Positions 20,246-30,700 of a DNA stretch of 64,000 nt are shown here, in pieces. Origin of the DNA: Symbiodinium natans. Its lineage: Eukaryota > Sar > Dinophyceae > Suessiales > Symbiodiniaceae. The stretch covers positions 576,995 to 640,994 of the forward strand of contig CAJNDS010001247.1 in NCBI GenBank assembly GCA_905221605.1, written 5' to 3'. Each line of letters begins with the position of its first letter. Within the stretch, counting starts at the first letter, position 1. The position numbers were made by a program, and so were the translations under genes. Under the pieces are notes generated by a model that saw only the letters and a list, made by a program, of their open reading frames with translations, was not told where the DNA came from and ran no database searches.

Positions 20246-21072
20246 TAGGGTTTATAGGGTTTAGGGTTTAGGGTTTAGAGTTCAGGGTTTTAGGGACCCT
20301 GACAGTCGAACGCCTTCTGGTGCCCGCGCTAGTGTGGAGGGTGCAGGACGCTGCAAACCCAATGTCAAAATTGTTTTGCGGACAGCCTGCGCGAGAAAAC
20401 GCCGGCTACCAGAGGCGAAGAATGCGGATCCTGGACCTGAGCCCTAAACTTCTACATCGGAACCACAAAACAGCCTCATCCAAACATGCGCGAGCCCTGC
20501 ACGTTGATTTCGAGTGGGCAACGCTATGCCCTAAACCCCACAAACCCTAAACCCTAAAGCCCTGAAGTTTAGGGCATACAGGACCCTAAACCCTAAACCC
20601 TGAACCCTCAGGACCCTAAGCCTTAAGACCCTAAACAACGGGTTCAGGGTTCTAGGGTTTAGGGGGTACTGTAAGAAGGACCTTGAAAACGCTGGGTTCC
20701 AGCTTCAGAGCCCCAAAAAAAATGCCATACAATCCCAAAGAAGGTTGTCGAAAACCTTCGGACATCCTTGTCGTGGTATTCTGTCGACACAGGGGGCACC
20801 GTCCAGCCTGGGGGCGGGTGCCACGTCAAACCAGAGCCGCCACGCTCGCTGACAACTCCCTGCGGTGTTATACCTGTCTGAAAATAAAGAGGACCCTAAA
20901 CCCTAAACCCTAAACCCTAATCCCTAAACCCAAAAACCCTAAACCCTAAACTTTAAACCCTAAACCCCTAAACCCTAAACCAGGCGCAGATGCTTGCTGT
21001 GTTCCCGTCGCATAGAAATCATCATCCCACGGACTCCATGCTGGAGGAGTCCCGGACGTGGCATTGTAAAAG

Positions 21073-21138
21073 CGCATGCGAGTTTAGGGTTTAGCGCATG
21101 CGAGTTTAGGGTTTAGCGCATGCGAGTTTAGGGTTTAG
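21073..21138 (+). repeat. Triple 22 bp repeat with CGCATGCG palindrome
   Basis: CGCATGCGAGTTTAGGGTTT plus AG occurs three times in tandem (starts 21,073, 21,095, 21,117), then passes into a TTTAGGG array to about 21,180. Confidence 0.9.
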
Positions 21139-21642
21139 GGTTTAGGGTTTAGGGTTTAGGGTTTAGGGTTTAGGATTTACGGCTACCGGTTTAGGGTTTA
21201 GGGACGTTCCGTCTAAAAAGAACCCCTTCCACAGCAAAGTTTGATTCTTTCGTCGAGCCATTTCGCGTGATTGAGCTTCTGGACATTCTGGACCCTGCCG
21301 CCCACTTCCAACACATGTGTTTTTAAGAGCCCTCCTCCCCCGAAAAGGCATCACCCTCAAACCCTAGGAAAACCCTAAACCCTGATCCCTTAACACCCTA
21401 CACCCTTAAACCCTTACACCCTGAACCCTAAACAGACGCCAAGGTAAACCCGACAAGGAGGATCCTTCTGACTTTGGAATCTCAGGCCACCGCGGATCCC
21501 CGAGTCCCCAAAGTCCTACAAAGCCCTTTGGAGCCCGAAATAAGGGTTTAGCGCTACCTCAAAACCCTAGAACCCTAGAACCCTAGAACCCCAAAACCCT
21601 AAAACCCTAAAACCCCAAAACCCTAAAACCCTAAACCCTAAT

Positions 21643-21901
21643 TAAACCCTAAACCCTAAACCCTAAACCCTAAACCCTAAACCCTAAACCCTAAACCCTA
21701 AACCCTAAACCCTAAACCCTAAACCCTAAACCCTAAACCCTAAACCCTAAACCCTAAACCCTAAACCCTAAACCCTAAACCCTAAACCCTAAACCCTAAA
21801 CCCTAAACCCTAAACCCTAAACCCTAAACCCTAAACCCTAAACCCTAAACCCTAAACCCTAAACCCTAAACCCTAAACCCTAAACCCTAAACCCTAAACC
21901 C
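21643..21901 (-). repeat. Long CCCTAAA array
   Basis: About 37 uninterrupted perfect units, one of the two longest canonical arrays in the window. Immediately upstream (21,565-21,640) is a CCCTAAAA variant patch. Confidence 0.98.
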
Positions 21902-21996
21902 CACCCCCTCTTCGCGGGGGCGCAGGCCTGAAGCCTCCATGAGTTGCGCCAGCCTCGGAGGGCGAGGACGCAGCTCACCACTTCTTGGGCGTGGAG

Positions 21997-22200
21997 GGTT
22001 TAGGGTTTAGGGTTTAGGGTTTAGGGTTTAGGGTTTAGGGTTTTAGGGTTTTAGGGTTTTAGGGTTTAGGGTTTAGGGTTTAGGGTTTTAGGGTTTTAGG
22101 GTTTTAGGGTTTTAGGGTTTTAGGGTTTTAGGGTTTTAGGGTTTTAGGGTTTTAGGGTTTTAGGGTTTTAGGGTTTTAGGGTTTTAGGGTTTAGGGTCTT
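21997..22200 (+). repeat. TTTAGGG to TTTTAGGG array
   Basis: Starts with six TTTAGGG units and is then mostly TTTTAGGG 8-mers (about 16). Facing the C-rich array at 21,643-21,901 it forms a large inverted pair around a ~95 bp GC-rich spacer. Confidence 0.95.
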
Positions 22201-22567
22201 AGCTGTACTCCCCATAGTACCCAAATCAAATTTGAGTGCAAAGCTACGCTTGGGTTTTATGTTGAGCAATGCTGAAACATCATTCCTAAGGAGACATTTG
22301 TAAGGGTCTTGAGTCGTGTTGCCTCCGCTTTAGTCTGGGCCCCCTCTATTCAGACAAGTTCGCCCGGCAATTCAGGAAAATGGACTGTCTTTTTTTTTGG
22401 GTGGGGGGAGGGGGCCGGTGGGATCCGCTACAAAGACAAGTCTTCTGGGTGTTGTGAGCATATTTCGTGTGACCCACCGCACTTTCGCATAACCTCAGTC
22501 ACGCGCGCATCTAGGGTGCTGGGGCTTCCAGGGTTTCAGGGCATCAGGATTTCCAGGGTTTCAAGGG

Positions 22568-22669
22568 TTTCAAGGGCTCCAAGGTTTAGGGTTTAGGGTT
22601 TAGGGTTTAGGGTTTAGGGTTTAGGGTTTAGGGTTTAGGGTTTAGGGTTTAGTTTCGAGGGCTCCAAGG
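22568..22669 (+). repeat. TTTAGGG array flanked by a 17 bp direct repeat
   Basis: TTTCAAGGGCTCCAAGG (22,568-22,584) precedes, and TTTCGAGGGCTCCAAGG (22,653-22,669) follows, about 68 bp of TTTAGGG. The surroundings are themselves a loose TTTCAAGGG repeat. Confidence 0.8.
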
Positions 22670-22750
22670 GTATCAAGGGCTTCAAGGGTTTCAAGGGCCA
22701 ACGTGGGATTCATGCTCCGGTGTCATGACTTTGGGGGCGAAGGTAAACCC

Positions 22751-22852
22751 TAAGGGTCCATGTACCTTTATAGTATATACTCAGTGCCTAAAGCTACTAT
22801 ATAGGAACCCCTTTAAGGCCCAAGTATCTACTATATAGGTACATGGACCCTT
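22751..22852. mobile_element. Hairpin element, family D copy 2
   Basis: TIR AGGGTCCATGTACC / GGTACATGGACCCT. Nearly identical to 11,967-12,072. The left end follows AAACCC-TA, compatible with insertion at a telomere-like TA. Confidence 0.8.
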
Positions 22853-22986
22853 TGGGAAAGAGTCTTCAGGCACATGGGCTGGTCTGGTCTGGACTCTAAG
22901 GTCCAGGGATTAAGGCTCGTAACCCTAAACCCTAAACCCTAAACCCTAAACCCTAAACCCTAAACCCTAAACCCTAAACCCTAAAA

Positions 22987-23089
22987 AGGTTGTACCCTTT
23001 AAGGTTTCCCCCGAATATACTCCTAACAGGGGCTCCTTATCTTGAAAAAGGGTCCCCAAACGCAAGGGTTCTTCCTTCGGGGTCCAAGG
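22987..23089. mobile_element. Element, family I copy 3
   Basis: GGTTGTACCCTTTAAGGTTT, then CCCCCGAATATACTCC, AAAGGGTCCCCAAACGCAAG and CTTCGGGGTCCAAGG aligns in order with the other two family I copies. Confidence 0.55.
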
Positions 23090-23162
23090 CAGAGTCCCAG
23101 GATAAGGCTGATGTTGGGGGGACTCCTGGACAGCATCACCGCTCGAAAGCCACGCGGGTCGC

Positions 23163-23254
23163 TTTCTAAGTTAGGGTCCCTTCTTGGGGTCCCCATGCAG
23201 TACGACACCCTTGTACAAAGGACCCCTTTTGGACTTGATTTAGAGAACTACCCA
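23163..23254. mobile_element. Hairpin element, family G copy 3
   Basis: CTAAGTTAGGGTCCCTTCTT on the left, GATTTAGAGAACTACCC on the right; GGGGTCCCC and GGACCCC words between. Confidence 0.5.
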
Positions 23255-23610
23255 CTTCGGCTAACAAAGGCCATACAAAGCAGACGGTGCCAGGCCCGTC
23301 AACCTTGCCTTGCCAGTGCTACGCCAAGTCCACCTGCGCGTGACAAATTCCGGGCTGGCTATTGCGGTCTTGAGTAAGTTTGTAAGGAATGAAGGTCCAG
23401 GGTTTAGGGACTCGGTGCCCCGAACCCTAAGCCCTAAGACCTAAACCCTAAACCCTAAACCCTAAGCCCTTAAACGAAAAACCCTTTAAACACACGAAGT
23501 CTTAGACCCGCCGGGGAGCTCGTCGGACGTGTCGTCGGCTGTCTGCAGCCCTGGGTCCTAGAGCAGTCGAAGGCTTTGCAAAGCTCCCGGGCCCCTGATA
23601 GGAGTTCTTG

Positions 23611-23755
23611 AGGGTTTAGGGTTTAGGGTTCAGGGTTCAGGGTTTAGGGTTTAGGGTTTAGGGCTTAGGGCTTAGGGTTTAGGGTTTAGGGTTTAGGGTT
23701 TAGGGTTTAGGGTTTAGGGTTTAGGGTTTAGGGTTTAGGGTTTAGGGCTTAAGGC
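23611..23755 (+). repeat. TTTAGGG array
   Basis: About 20 units with TTCAGGG and CTTAGGG variants early. Confidence 0.95.
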
Positions 23756-23925
23756 GCGTTTTACTGCTAGCATATAGGCATTCTGAGGGGATACGGTTCT
23801 AGGGTTTAGGGTCTGTGGCTTAAGGTGGGTTTTGCTGCAAGCATATAGGCATTAGAAGGGGAAACGACTGGTAATGGACATGCTCCAGTACCCTGAAACC
23901 CTACACCCAAAGGCTTTATGGGGGT

Positions 23926-23992
23926 TTACGAAACTAAGGGACCCCGAATACAAACCCCCAAATAGTAGGATTCCCTTGAAAAGAAACCCAAT
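23926..23992. mobile_element. Partial hairpin, family H
   Basis: GGGGGTTTACGAAACTAAGG and GGATTCCCTTGAAAAG resemble the family H hairpin at 11,459. Confidence 0.4.
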
Positions 23993-24110
23993 AAACCCTA
24001 AACCCTAAACCCTAAACCCTAAATTCTAAACCCTAAACCCTACACCCTAAACCCAAATACAGAACCACCAAGCGACCCGTGCCACCCACCGGATCATGTT
24101 GGGCGGTTGC

Positions 24111-24313
24111 TAAAATGATGGCCCCCCTTTTGGATCCCGCTCATAATACGGCACCTAATATTTGGGGTCCCCAAACAGGGACCATAATTTTGACAACCAC
24201 CCTGATATGGGTAGTTCTCTAAGTTGCGGGCTCCTTTGCGGGGTCCTTATCTAAAGGGTGTAGGATTTAGGACTTACTATATAGGGCCATATAGGGGACC
24301 CGAAACCCCGAGG
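24111..24313. mobile_element. Two adjacent hairpin-like elements (H- and G-like)
   Basis: 24,111-24,204 has GGCCCCCCTTTTGGATCCC and GGGGTCCCCAAACAGGGACC. 24,205-24,313 begins GGGTAGTTCTCTAAGTTGCG, the inverted right end of family G. The pair suggests nested or adjacent insertion. Confidence 0.4.
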
Positions 24314-25289
24314 ACCAAATGATCCTCAAAATTGGCGGTCTTATGCCATATACTCTCATATAATTCCTATTCAGGTATACGAACCACAAACTCTGTTTAG
24401 GGTTCATTTCGTCCCCAAGGAATTGGGACCCAGCGAACTAAACCCTCAAGACGCGGCGACGCCCAAACCGACACCTTGCGACCGGTGTTTAGGGTTTAGG
24501 GTTTAGGGTTTAGGGTTTAGGGTTTAGGGTTTAGGGGTTTAGGGTTTAGGGCTCAGGGTTTAGGGTTTAGGGTTTTAGGGTTTAGGGTTTAGGGCTTAGG
24601 GTTTAGGGTTTAGGGCCACTCCTGAGCTGGTTGGTCATCGAGGCTGACAAGGATGTGAGGGTAGACCTGCAAAATGCACGAGCTCAACCCGAACCCTGAG
24701 ACCTAAACCCGAAACCCGAAACCCTAAACCCTAAACCCCTAAACCCTAAACCCTAAACCCTAACCCTGAACCCTGAACCCAAAACCCCAAACCCTAAACC
24801 CTAAACCCTCCAACCAAGTAAGTGCTTCAGAACCTCCCAACAAACAACAAAGATTCTTCCCGTTCAGGGCAGATTAGGGATTAGTATCTTTCATTCTGTT
24901 TCGGGTTCTTAAGCGAAGAATAGGCTTCGCTCCTCGAGAACAAAACCTGCGGATTGCGGATGGTCAGTTCTCTCAACTACCCCAACAAAAAGAACGCCAA
25001 ACATGTATATAACACCAAGAAGGGTTCAAGGTTTAGGGTTTAGGGTTTAGGGTTTAGGGCTTAGAGCTTAGGGCTTAGGGTTACATAGAGGCTGAAGGGT
25101 TGCGAGGTGAGATGGATTAATTCGCGCGGCGGAGTTCTTGCGTTAGTTAGGTGAATATGGTTAGGGTTTAGGGTTTAGGGTTGGTATGGTTTAGGGTGTA
25201 GGGTCGAGGGTTAAGGATGTCTAGAGGGCTTTGGGCTTGGAGGATTTAGGGGCGTGGGGCTTGTGGCAAAGCGGGTTTAAGGTGTAGAG

Positions 25290-25370
25290 CTAGAGGGTTT
25301 AGGGTTTAGGGTTTAGGGTTTAGGGTTTAGGGTTTAGGGTTTAGGGTTTAGGGTTTAGGGTTTAGGGCTT
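25290..25370 (+). repeat. TTTAGGG array
   Basis: About 11 units. Confidence 0.95.
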
Positions 25371-25854
25371 AGAGAGTTTGTAGGGTTTGTGGGTGTATGC
25401 TATACTCTCCTGAAAACCGGTCTTACAATGTCATTCTTCAATATTCCCTGGCATTGAAAATGCACAAATGCAACTATCCCTCATGTCAAATGTGGCTATA
25501 GTATATGGAACCTGTTCCAAAAAAGGGGCGACTCCCTTATCGTCCCCCAAAATGTCATAATGCTGTTTTTGTAGGTACCCCTAAAATGTTTTCCCTACCC
25601 TGAACCCTCAGCCCAAACCCCGAACCCTTAACCCTCCTTTGGGAAAACCCGTGTCTAAGACGAGGCCACACGCGCCCGCCTGTAGCTAACTAGCTAACAA
25701 GGCCCAAAGAGACACCCCGAGTCCAAAATAGGTTATTTTGGGGGGCACCGTCTGTCCCAAAACCCTAAAACCCCCTAAACCATGAACCCTAAAACCCTAA
25801 AACCCTAACACCCTAAACCCTAAAACCCGAAAACCCGAAAACCCTAAAACCCTA

Positions 25855-25950
25855 AAACCCCTAAACCCCCTAAACCCCCTAAACCCCCTAAACCCCCTAA
25901 ACCCCCTAAACCCCCTAAACCCCCTAAACCCCCTAAACCCCCTAAACCCT
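25855..25950 (-). repeat. Variant array, CCCCCTAAA 9-mer
   Basis: About ten homogeneous CCCCCTAAA units between degenerate CCCTAAAA and CCCGAAAA units. Confidence 0.95.
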
Positions 25951-26211
25951 AAAACCCGAAAACCCTAAACCCCACCTAGGGCCCATATCATAGGGGGCTC
26001 AAGCCCGACCCGGCCGAAGCCCATGTTTATCAGAATCGTCAGCACTACCACCCCAAAGCTTAAGCACGCTACTCCTGGAAGCCTTTAGGGTTTAGGGTTT
26101 AGGGTTTAGGGTTTAGGGTTTAGGGTTTAGGGTTTAGGGTTTAGGGTTTAAGGTTCAAGGTTTAGGGTTTAGGGTTCAGGGTTCAGTGTTTAGGGCTTAG
26201 GGTTGAGGAGG

Positions 26212-26345
26212 GGTGTAGCGTTGGTCAGCTGACCGCAGGAGTGTGAAGACATGCCCACCCCAAGGCCACCCATTCGCGAGTTGTGACTCGCAGCGAACCA
26301 AACCGGAGTCAGCTCAAACCAAGCCCAAGGCCACTCAAAACTCAC
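26212..26345 (+). mobile_element. Solo terminal repeat of the fold-back-like element
   Basis: GGTGTAGCGTTGGTCAGCTG, then GTGTGAAGACATGCCCACCC, CAAGGCCACCCA and later CAAACCGGAGTCAGC. It aligns with both TIRs of the 58,045-59,751 element over about 130 bp. No matching opposite TIR was found nearby, so it is a solo or truncated end. It follows a TTTAGGG array. Confidence 0.75.
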
Positions 26346-26433
26346 ATGGAGCAGGGCTTATGTAGCCCCTTATAGGGTATGTATAGGGCACCCTATAGAA
26401 TCCCTTAAAGGGTATATATAGGGTACCATATAT

Positions 26434-26551
26434 TTGAAGTAGGGTTGATATTACTGTTTTTTGGAAAGTGTATATAAGGTTCCTTTTTGATATTGGTGAG
26501 TGAAAAAACCGGGTGTCCTTTTGGGGTACAAGAAATGTAAACCCTACTTCA
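26434..26551 (+). mobile_element. Hairpin element, family E copy 2
   Basis: Ends TGAAGTAGGGTTGATATT and ATGTAAACCCTACTTCA are inverted. The interior (GTGTATATAAGGTTCC, TATTGGTGAGTG, GTGTCCTTTTGG) is the reverse complement of the element at 12,409-12,510. Confidence 0.7.
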
Positions 26552-26554
26552 CAT

Positions 26555-26970
26555 GCGACACATGTTTAGGGGACACTTGAGCCACTGTTCGAACGCTTGG
26601 AGCACTTGGTGGAACACTTGGAACCCGGTTGGCAACTTTTGGCAAACTGTCAGTGCACCGGCATTACTTGGCACATACTTGGTGCACTTCGGACTCTCTT
26701 TTTTGGTGTCTTGGGGGATACTTGGGACGGGAATCACTTGAATCGCTTGGCACACTCCGACAATTAAGTTGCCTTGCAAGGTTGAAGGTTTTGGGTGGTT
26801 GCACTTCAGGGTCACTTGGGGGGTTCCGAAATTAGGGGGTGCCTTATTGGGCTCCTGTTGTAAGGGGGATCCTACTATTTGGGGGTCCATTATGGGGGCA
26901 CCCATTTTCGGAAAACCCCAACTTGGGGAAGTAACCCTGACTGTATGCACAGTGACGCGCTTGGCGACCA
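26555..26970. repeat. CACTTGG-rich stretch and family H hairpin
   Basis: 26,570-26,760 has about ten occurrences of CACTTGG-like words at irregular short spacing. 26,819-26,926 is a family H hairpin (GGGTTCCGAAATTAGGGGGT against GCACCCATTTTCGGAAAACC). Overlapping ORFs of 60-140 codons occur on both strands. The 140-codon minus frame crosses the hairpin and has no recognisable domain, so I do not call it a gene. Confidence 0.5.
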
Positions 26971-27133
26971 AGCTTGGCGACCCTAAACCCTAAACCCTAA
27001 ACCCCAAACCCGAAACCCTAAACCCGAAACCCTAAACCCTAAACCCGTGCGACGGGCACTGCAGCTCAGCAGAGCCTGCCATGGTCTCGCTGAGCCTCGA
27101 CCGCGCCCGCCGAGCTGAGAGGGGTGGCAGGCG

Positions 27134-27468
27134 GGTTTCGGGTTTCGGGTTTCGGGTTTAGGGTTTAGGGCTTAGGGCTTAGGGCTTAGGGCTTAGGGCT
27201 TAGGGCTTAGGGCTTAGGGTTTAGGGTTTAGGGTTTAGGGTTTAGGGTTTAGGGTTTAGGGTTTAGGGTTTAGGGTTTAGGGTTTAGGGTTTAGGGTTTA
27301 GGGTTTAGGGTTTAGGGTTTAGGGTTTAGGGTTTAGGGTTTAGGGTTTAGGGTTAGGTTTAGGGTTTAGGGTTTAGGGTTTAGGGTTTAGGGTTTAGGGT
27401 TTAGGGTTTAGGGTTTAGGGTTTAGGGTTTAGGGTTTAGGGTTTAGGGTTTAGGGTTTAGGGTTTAGG
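27134..27468 (+). repeat. Long TTTAGGG array with CTTAGGG and TTTCGGG patches
   Basis: Three TTTCGGG units, then about seven CTTAGGG units, then about 35 TTTAGGG units with a single slip near 27,353. It is among the longest arrays in the window. Confidence 0.98.
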
Positions 27469-27578
27469 TAACACCTCGGCCGGATGGTCAGGGATATCGG
27501 AGAAGCTCTGGCTGCGGGACGAGGTGGACCTGAGCTTTCAGAGGCTTCGATACCAAGCAGAAGTCTTGAAGGCATGGG

Positions 27579-27670
27579 AACCCTAAACCCTAAACCCTAA
27601 ACCCTAAACCCTAAACCCTAAACCCTAAACCCTAAACCCTAAACGCCAAACCCTAAACCCTGAACCCTAA
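27579..27670 (-). repeat. CCCTAAA array
   Basis: About 12 units. It faces the array ending at 27,468 across a ~110 bp spacer that is open and coding-like in one frame, but too short to identify. Confidence 0.95.
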
Positions 27671-28679
27671 ACCCCCCAAAGAAAGATACCCTAATCATTT
27701 CAAGTTCCGAAAAAAACTGCGATGCCAATCATAAAGCTGGAGGGCCCCCAAAGTTAAGAGTTTTTAGGGTTTAGGGTTTAGGGTTTAGGGTTTAGGGTTT
27801 TGACCCTTAGAGAGGGCTACATAATTTCCACTTTCTGGGGGGCCTAGACGGCGAACCCTTGTGGGAGCACGTTGAGAGTTTGGGGTTCGGGGCTCAAGCA
27901 GCATAGAGGGTTTAGGGTTGGGGGTTTAGGGTTACGTAGCCCTAGGCCCTGAGAGCCCTGGTTGGGGGCTGGGCAGGGGGGGCCCTAAACCCTCAACCCC
28001 CCATGATCAGAGAGTAGCCCCAAGAGCGAAGAACAAACAACAAACTAGTTCTTAGTAAGAACCAGCAAGCAAGAGCGCGGCGCAAAAACTCACAAGAAAA
28101 ACAAGAAAACTCAGAAGGAACCAAGATGGGTCTGGACATGTGACTGCAAGTGCTCAAGTGGTCAATCAACCCTAAACCCAAACCTTAGACCCTAGACCCT
28201 AGACCCTAGACCCTAAACCCTAAACCCTAAACCCTACACCCTACACCCTAAACCCTAAACCCTAAACCCTAAAACCTAAACCCTAAACCCAAACCCCAAA
28301 GGTGTTAGTGTTTGGGTGTTAGGGTCTGCTGTTAGCGCGTTAGGGGGTGTATGAGTCCATGTGCCTACGCAGGGAGTACTGGCTTCAGAGATGCTTCCTA
28401 TTTAGTGTCCTTGAGTCCCACGTATATACGTATGTATGTGTATATGTGGGCTTACTACTGATGTAGGGTTCAGGGTTCAGGGTTCAGGGTTTGGGGTTTA
28501 GGGTTAGGAGTTCGGGTGTAGAAGTTGGGGGCATACGATACTCAAGGGCAGAGACGGTTTCATGATGACCACATATGGTGAACACCGAGTGCTGCTCAGA
28601 GGCATTCCAGACTCAACCGTAAGCCCTAAACCCGAAACCCTAAACCCTACGATTACATAGGCTTGAGGGTTTCGGCTTA

Positions 28680-28766
28680 CTATTTGCTTAAACCCCCCCC
28701 CAGAAAGATAACAACTACCCTTCTAAGGAAGAATACTTCCATTCTTTTAGGGGGTTTCTTAAGCAA
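28680..28766. mobile_element. Hairpin element, unclassified
   Basis: TTGCTTAAACCCCCCCCCAG is mirrored by TTTTAGGGGGTTTCTTAAGC, with inner arms AGAAAGA and TTCTTTT-like. Confidence 0.5.
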
Positions 28767-29031
28767 CCCTAAACCCCTAAACCCTAAACCCTAAAACCGA
28801 AGTCCCGAACACACACGGATACCTGGCATCACGGGACTCCGGGCGCACAAGGTTTTCGCCGGACTACACGGTCCCCACCCTGTCGGAAGGCTTGCTCAGG
28901 GTTTAGGGTTTAGGGTTTAGGGTTTAGGGTTGAGGGTTGAGGGTTGAGGGTTGAGGGTTCAGGGTTCAGGGTTCAGGGTTCAGGGTTCAGGGCTTAGGGC
29001 TTAGGGCTTAGGGCTTAGGGCTTAGGGGATC

Positions 29032-29170
29032 CGCAGCAATTATGGGCCCTTAATTTGGGTCCTTGCTATATAACCCTTATATACACTATACATAATAAGG
29101 GCCCATACTTCGGGTCCCTTTTAGACCCCCTGAAAAGGGTAAGGGGACCATACTAAGGGCCCATGGTCCC
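29032..29170. mobile_element. Hairpin element, family C-like (uninterrupted reference)
   Basis: Left TATGGGCCCTTAATTTGGGT followed by CCTTGCTATATAACCCTTAT; right GGGGACCATACTAAGGGCCC followed by ATGGTCC. It is the uninterrupted counterpart of the array-containing copy at 41,469-41,679. Confidence 0.65.
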
Positions 29171-29654
29171 CACCCTGTTGGAAGGCCTAGACCAGTTCTG
29201 AATTTCAGGGTTTAGGGTTTTAGGGAGGGGTTCAATTGCGGACCTCAAACCTTCTTTTTTGCAGGCTACCTAAGAACTTTGCAATTTAAATATGAGAAAC
29301 ACAAACGGCTGCAGCAGCAATTCAGGTTTCGGCTTAACAGGCTTTAGAGGGTCTTTGGGGTTAGAAAGGGTTTGGGGCAGAGAGTCTAGCATGAAACACG
29401 AAACCCGAAGCCTTGCGAGCTCATGGTGTAGGATTAGGGATTATGTAGGGTTTGAGGAACTAGGGTCTGGGGCGAGTTTTAAGCTTGTTGCGTTCTATAC
29501 AGACCGATTCTAACCCACAAAAGCTACAGGTTACTGGACCAATCGACTAGTACCTCCTTGGAGCCAACTGAAAGCCACTGCAAGCCACTGCAAGCCAACA
29601 TTGTCCAACCTCACCCGCAGAGCACCCTAAGAAACACAACCGTAGGCCCTCACA

Positions 29655-29765
29655 TATGGGGGGTCTCCGAAAATGAGGGCACTTGTTTTTTGTTGGGGGG
29701 AGGGGGGTTCGACTCCATTCTGGGTATAAAATAGGTACGTGCCCCTATTATGGGAAGCACCCATA
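29655..29765. mobile_element. Hairpin-like element, family H
   Basis: GGGGGGTCTCCGAAAATGAG plus GGCAC on the left; GTGCCCCTATTATGGGAAGC plus ACCC on the right. The internal T/G tract is low complexity. Confidence 0.45.
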
Positions 29766-30344
29766 CCGATTCCCAAGACCATGCTAGCGTAGACCATGGG
29801 CAGTGCAAGACCCCTCCAAACCAGGATTTTTGGGGAAATAGATCGTCTAATTGCTACATCCCCCAAGAGGTATATAGAGGGAAATATGGGGTCTAGGGTG
29901 GGGATCCCTTCGGGCGAGACTTTCGGGATTTGGGTTTAGGGTATCCGAAAAACCAAACCCTAAACCCTACAGTAAACCCTAAACCCTAAACCCTAAAGTC
30001 TACTCCCTAAACCCTAAACCCTAAACCCTAACTGGGCGCATCCTTGGAGCATGCTTTCAAGACCCTCTAGACCTACTAGTAACCTAGGAATAAAGCGAAC
30101 CTAGACCTTCCAAAAAGGGAATAATTAAGAGCCTCAGTGGCCCCTAGCACCCCAAACAACAGTAAGCCCTAAGCCCTGAACCCTAAGCCCTAAAACCTAA
30201 ACCCTAAACCCTAAACCCTAAACCCTAAACCCCAAGAAAGCAAGTCCTCCTTTCGAGATGGCCTCGACGCTGGATAGGTTCGGGAGGGGCATGTCCGGAA
30301 CAAAGTCGTCATCGGAATCATCGTGACTGGCCTTCCGGTTCAGG

Positions 30345-30440
30345 CTTTAAGGTTTAGGGTTTAGGGCTTAGGGCTTAGGGCTTAGGGCTTAGGGCTTAGG
30401 GCTTAGGGCTTAGGGCTTAGGGCTTGGGGCTTGGGGCGTG
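30345..30440 (+). repeat. CTTAGGG variant array
   Basis: About ten CTTAGGG units, ending in CTTGGGG. The same variant dominates 33,355-33,490. Confidence 0.9.
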
Positions 30441-30599
30441 GGCTTAGGGATTCAGGGTCTAGGTCCGAGGGTTTTTAGGGCTTAGGTCAATAGATTTCTT
30501 GGGGGATTCGAGACTACGCAGACCCCTAAACCCCATCGACGCCATCCTGCAGAGCCCTGCCATCCTGCGTCACCCAAAAAGTCCCCTAGAAGGGACCCT

Positions 30600-30700
30600 A
30601 AATCTTATGCCCCTATATAGCCCATATATAACCCCTAACTAAATATGAATATATATATATATATATGTGTATATGTATATATATATATATATATACCTTA
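30600..30700. repeat. Spacer with TA microsatellites
   Basis: CCCATATATAACCCCTAACT followed by two (TA)n runs. It shares its left words with 1600-1640. Confidence 0.6.

Larger units (their letters stand above)
14300..26211. repeat. Mosaic of telomere-like arrays and hairpins, part 3
   Basis: Same pattern as before. Arrays not listed separately include 14,432-14,620, 14,801-14,845, 14,920-14,985, 16,056-16,137, 16,236-16,293, 16,905-17,020, 17,807-17,920, 18,035-18,165, 18,435-18,595, 18,717-18,768, 19,380-19,440, 19,704-19,755, 19,995-20,048, 20,890-20,980, 22,922-22,985, 23,424-23,478, 23,997-24,055, 24,487-24,615, 24,700-24,805, 25,031-25,085 and 26,085-26,200. Spacers such as 15,400-15,550, 20,290-20,530, 20,680-20,890 and 22,200-22,560 have complex sequence, but no frame I can assign to a known protein. 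Confidence 0.9.

Noticed and set aside
26549-26971. 140-codon minus-strand ORF as a gene
   Set aside because: It crosses a family H hairpin and a CACTTGG-rich degenerate repeat, overlaps open plus-strand frames and shows no domain.
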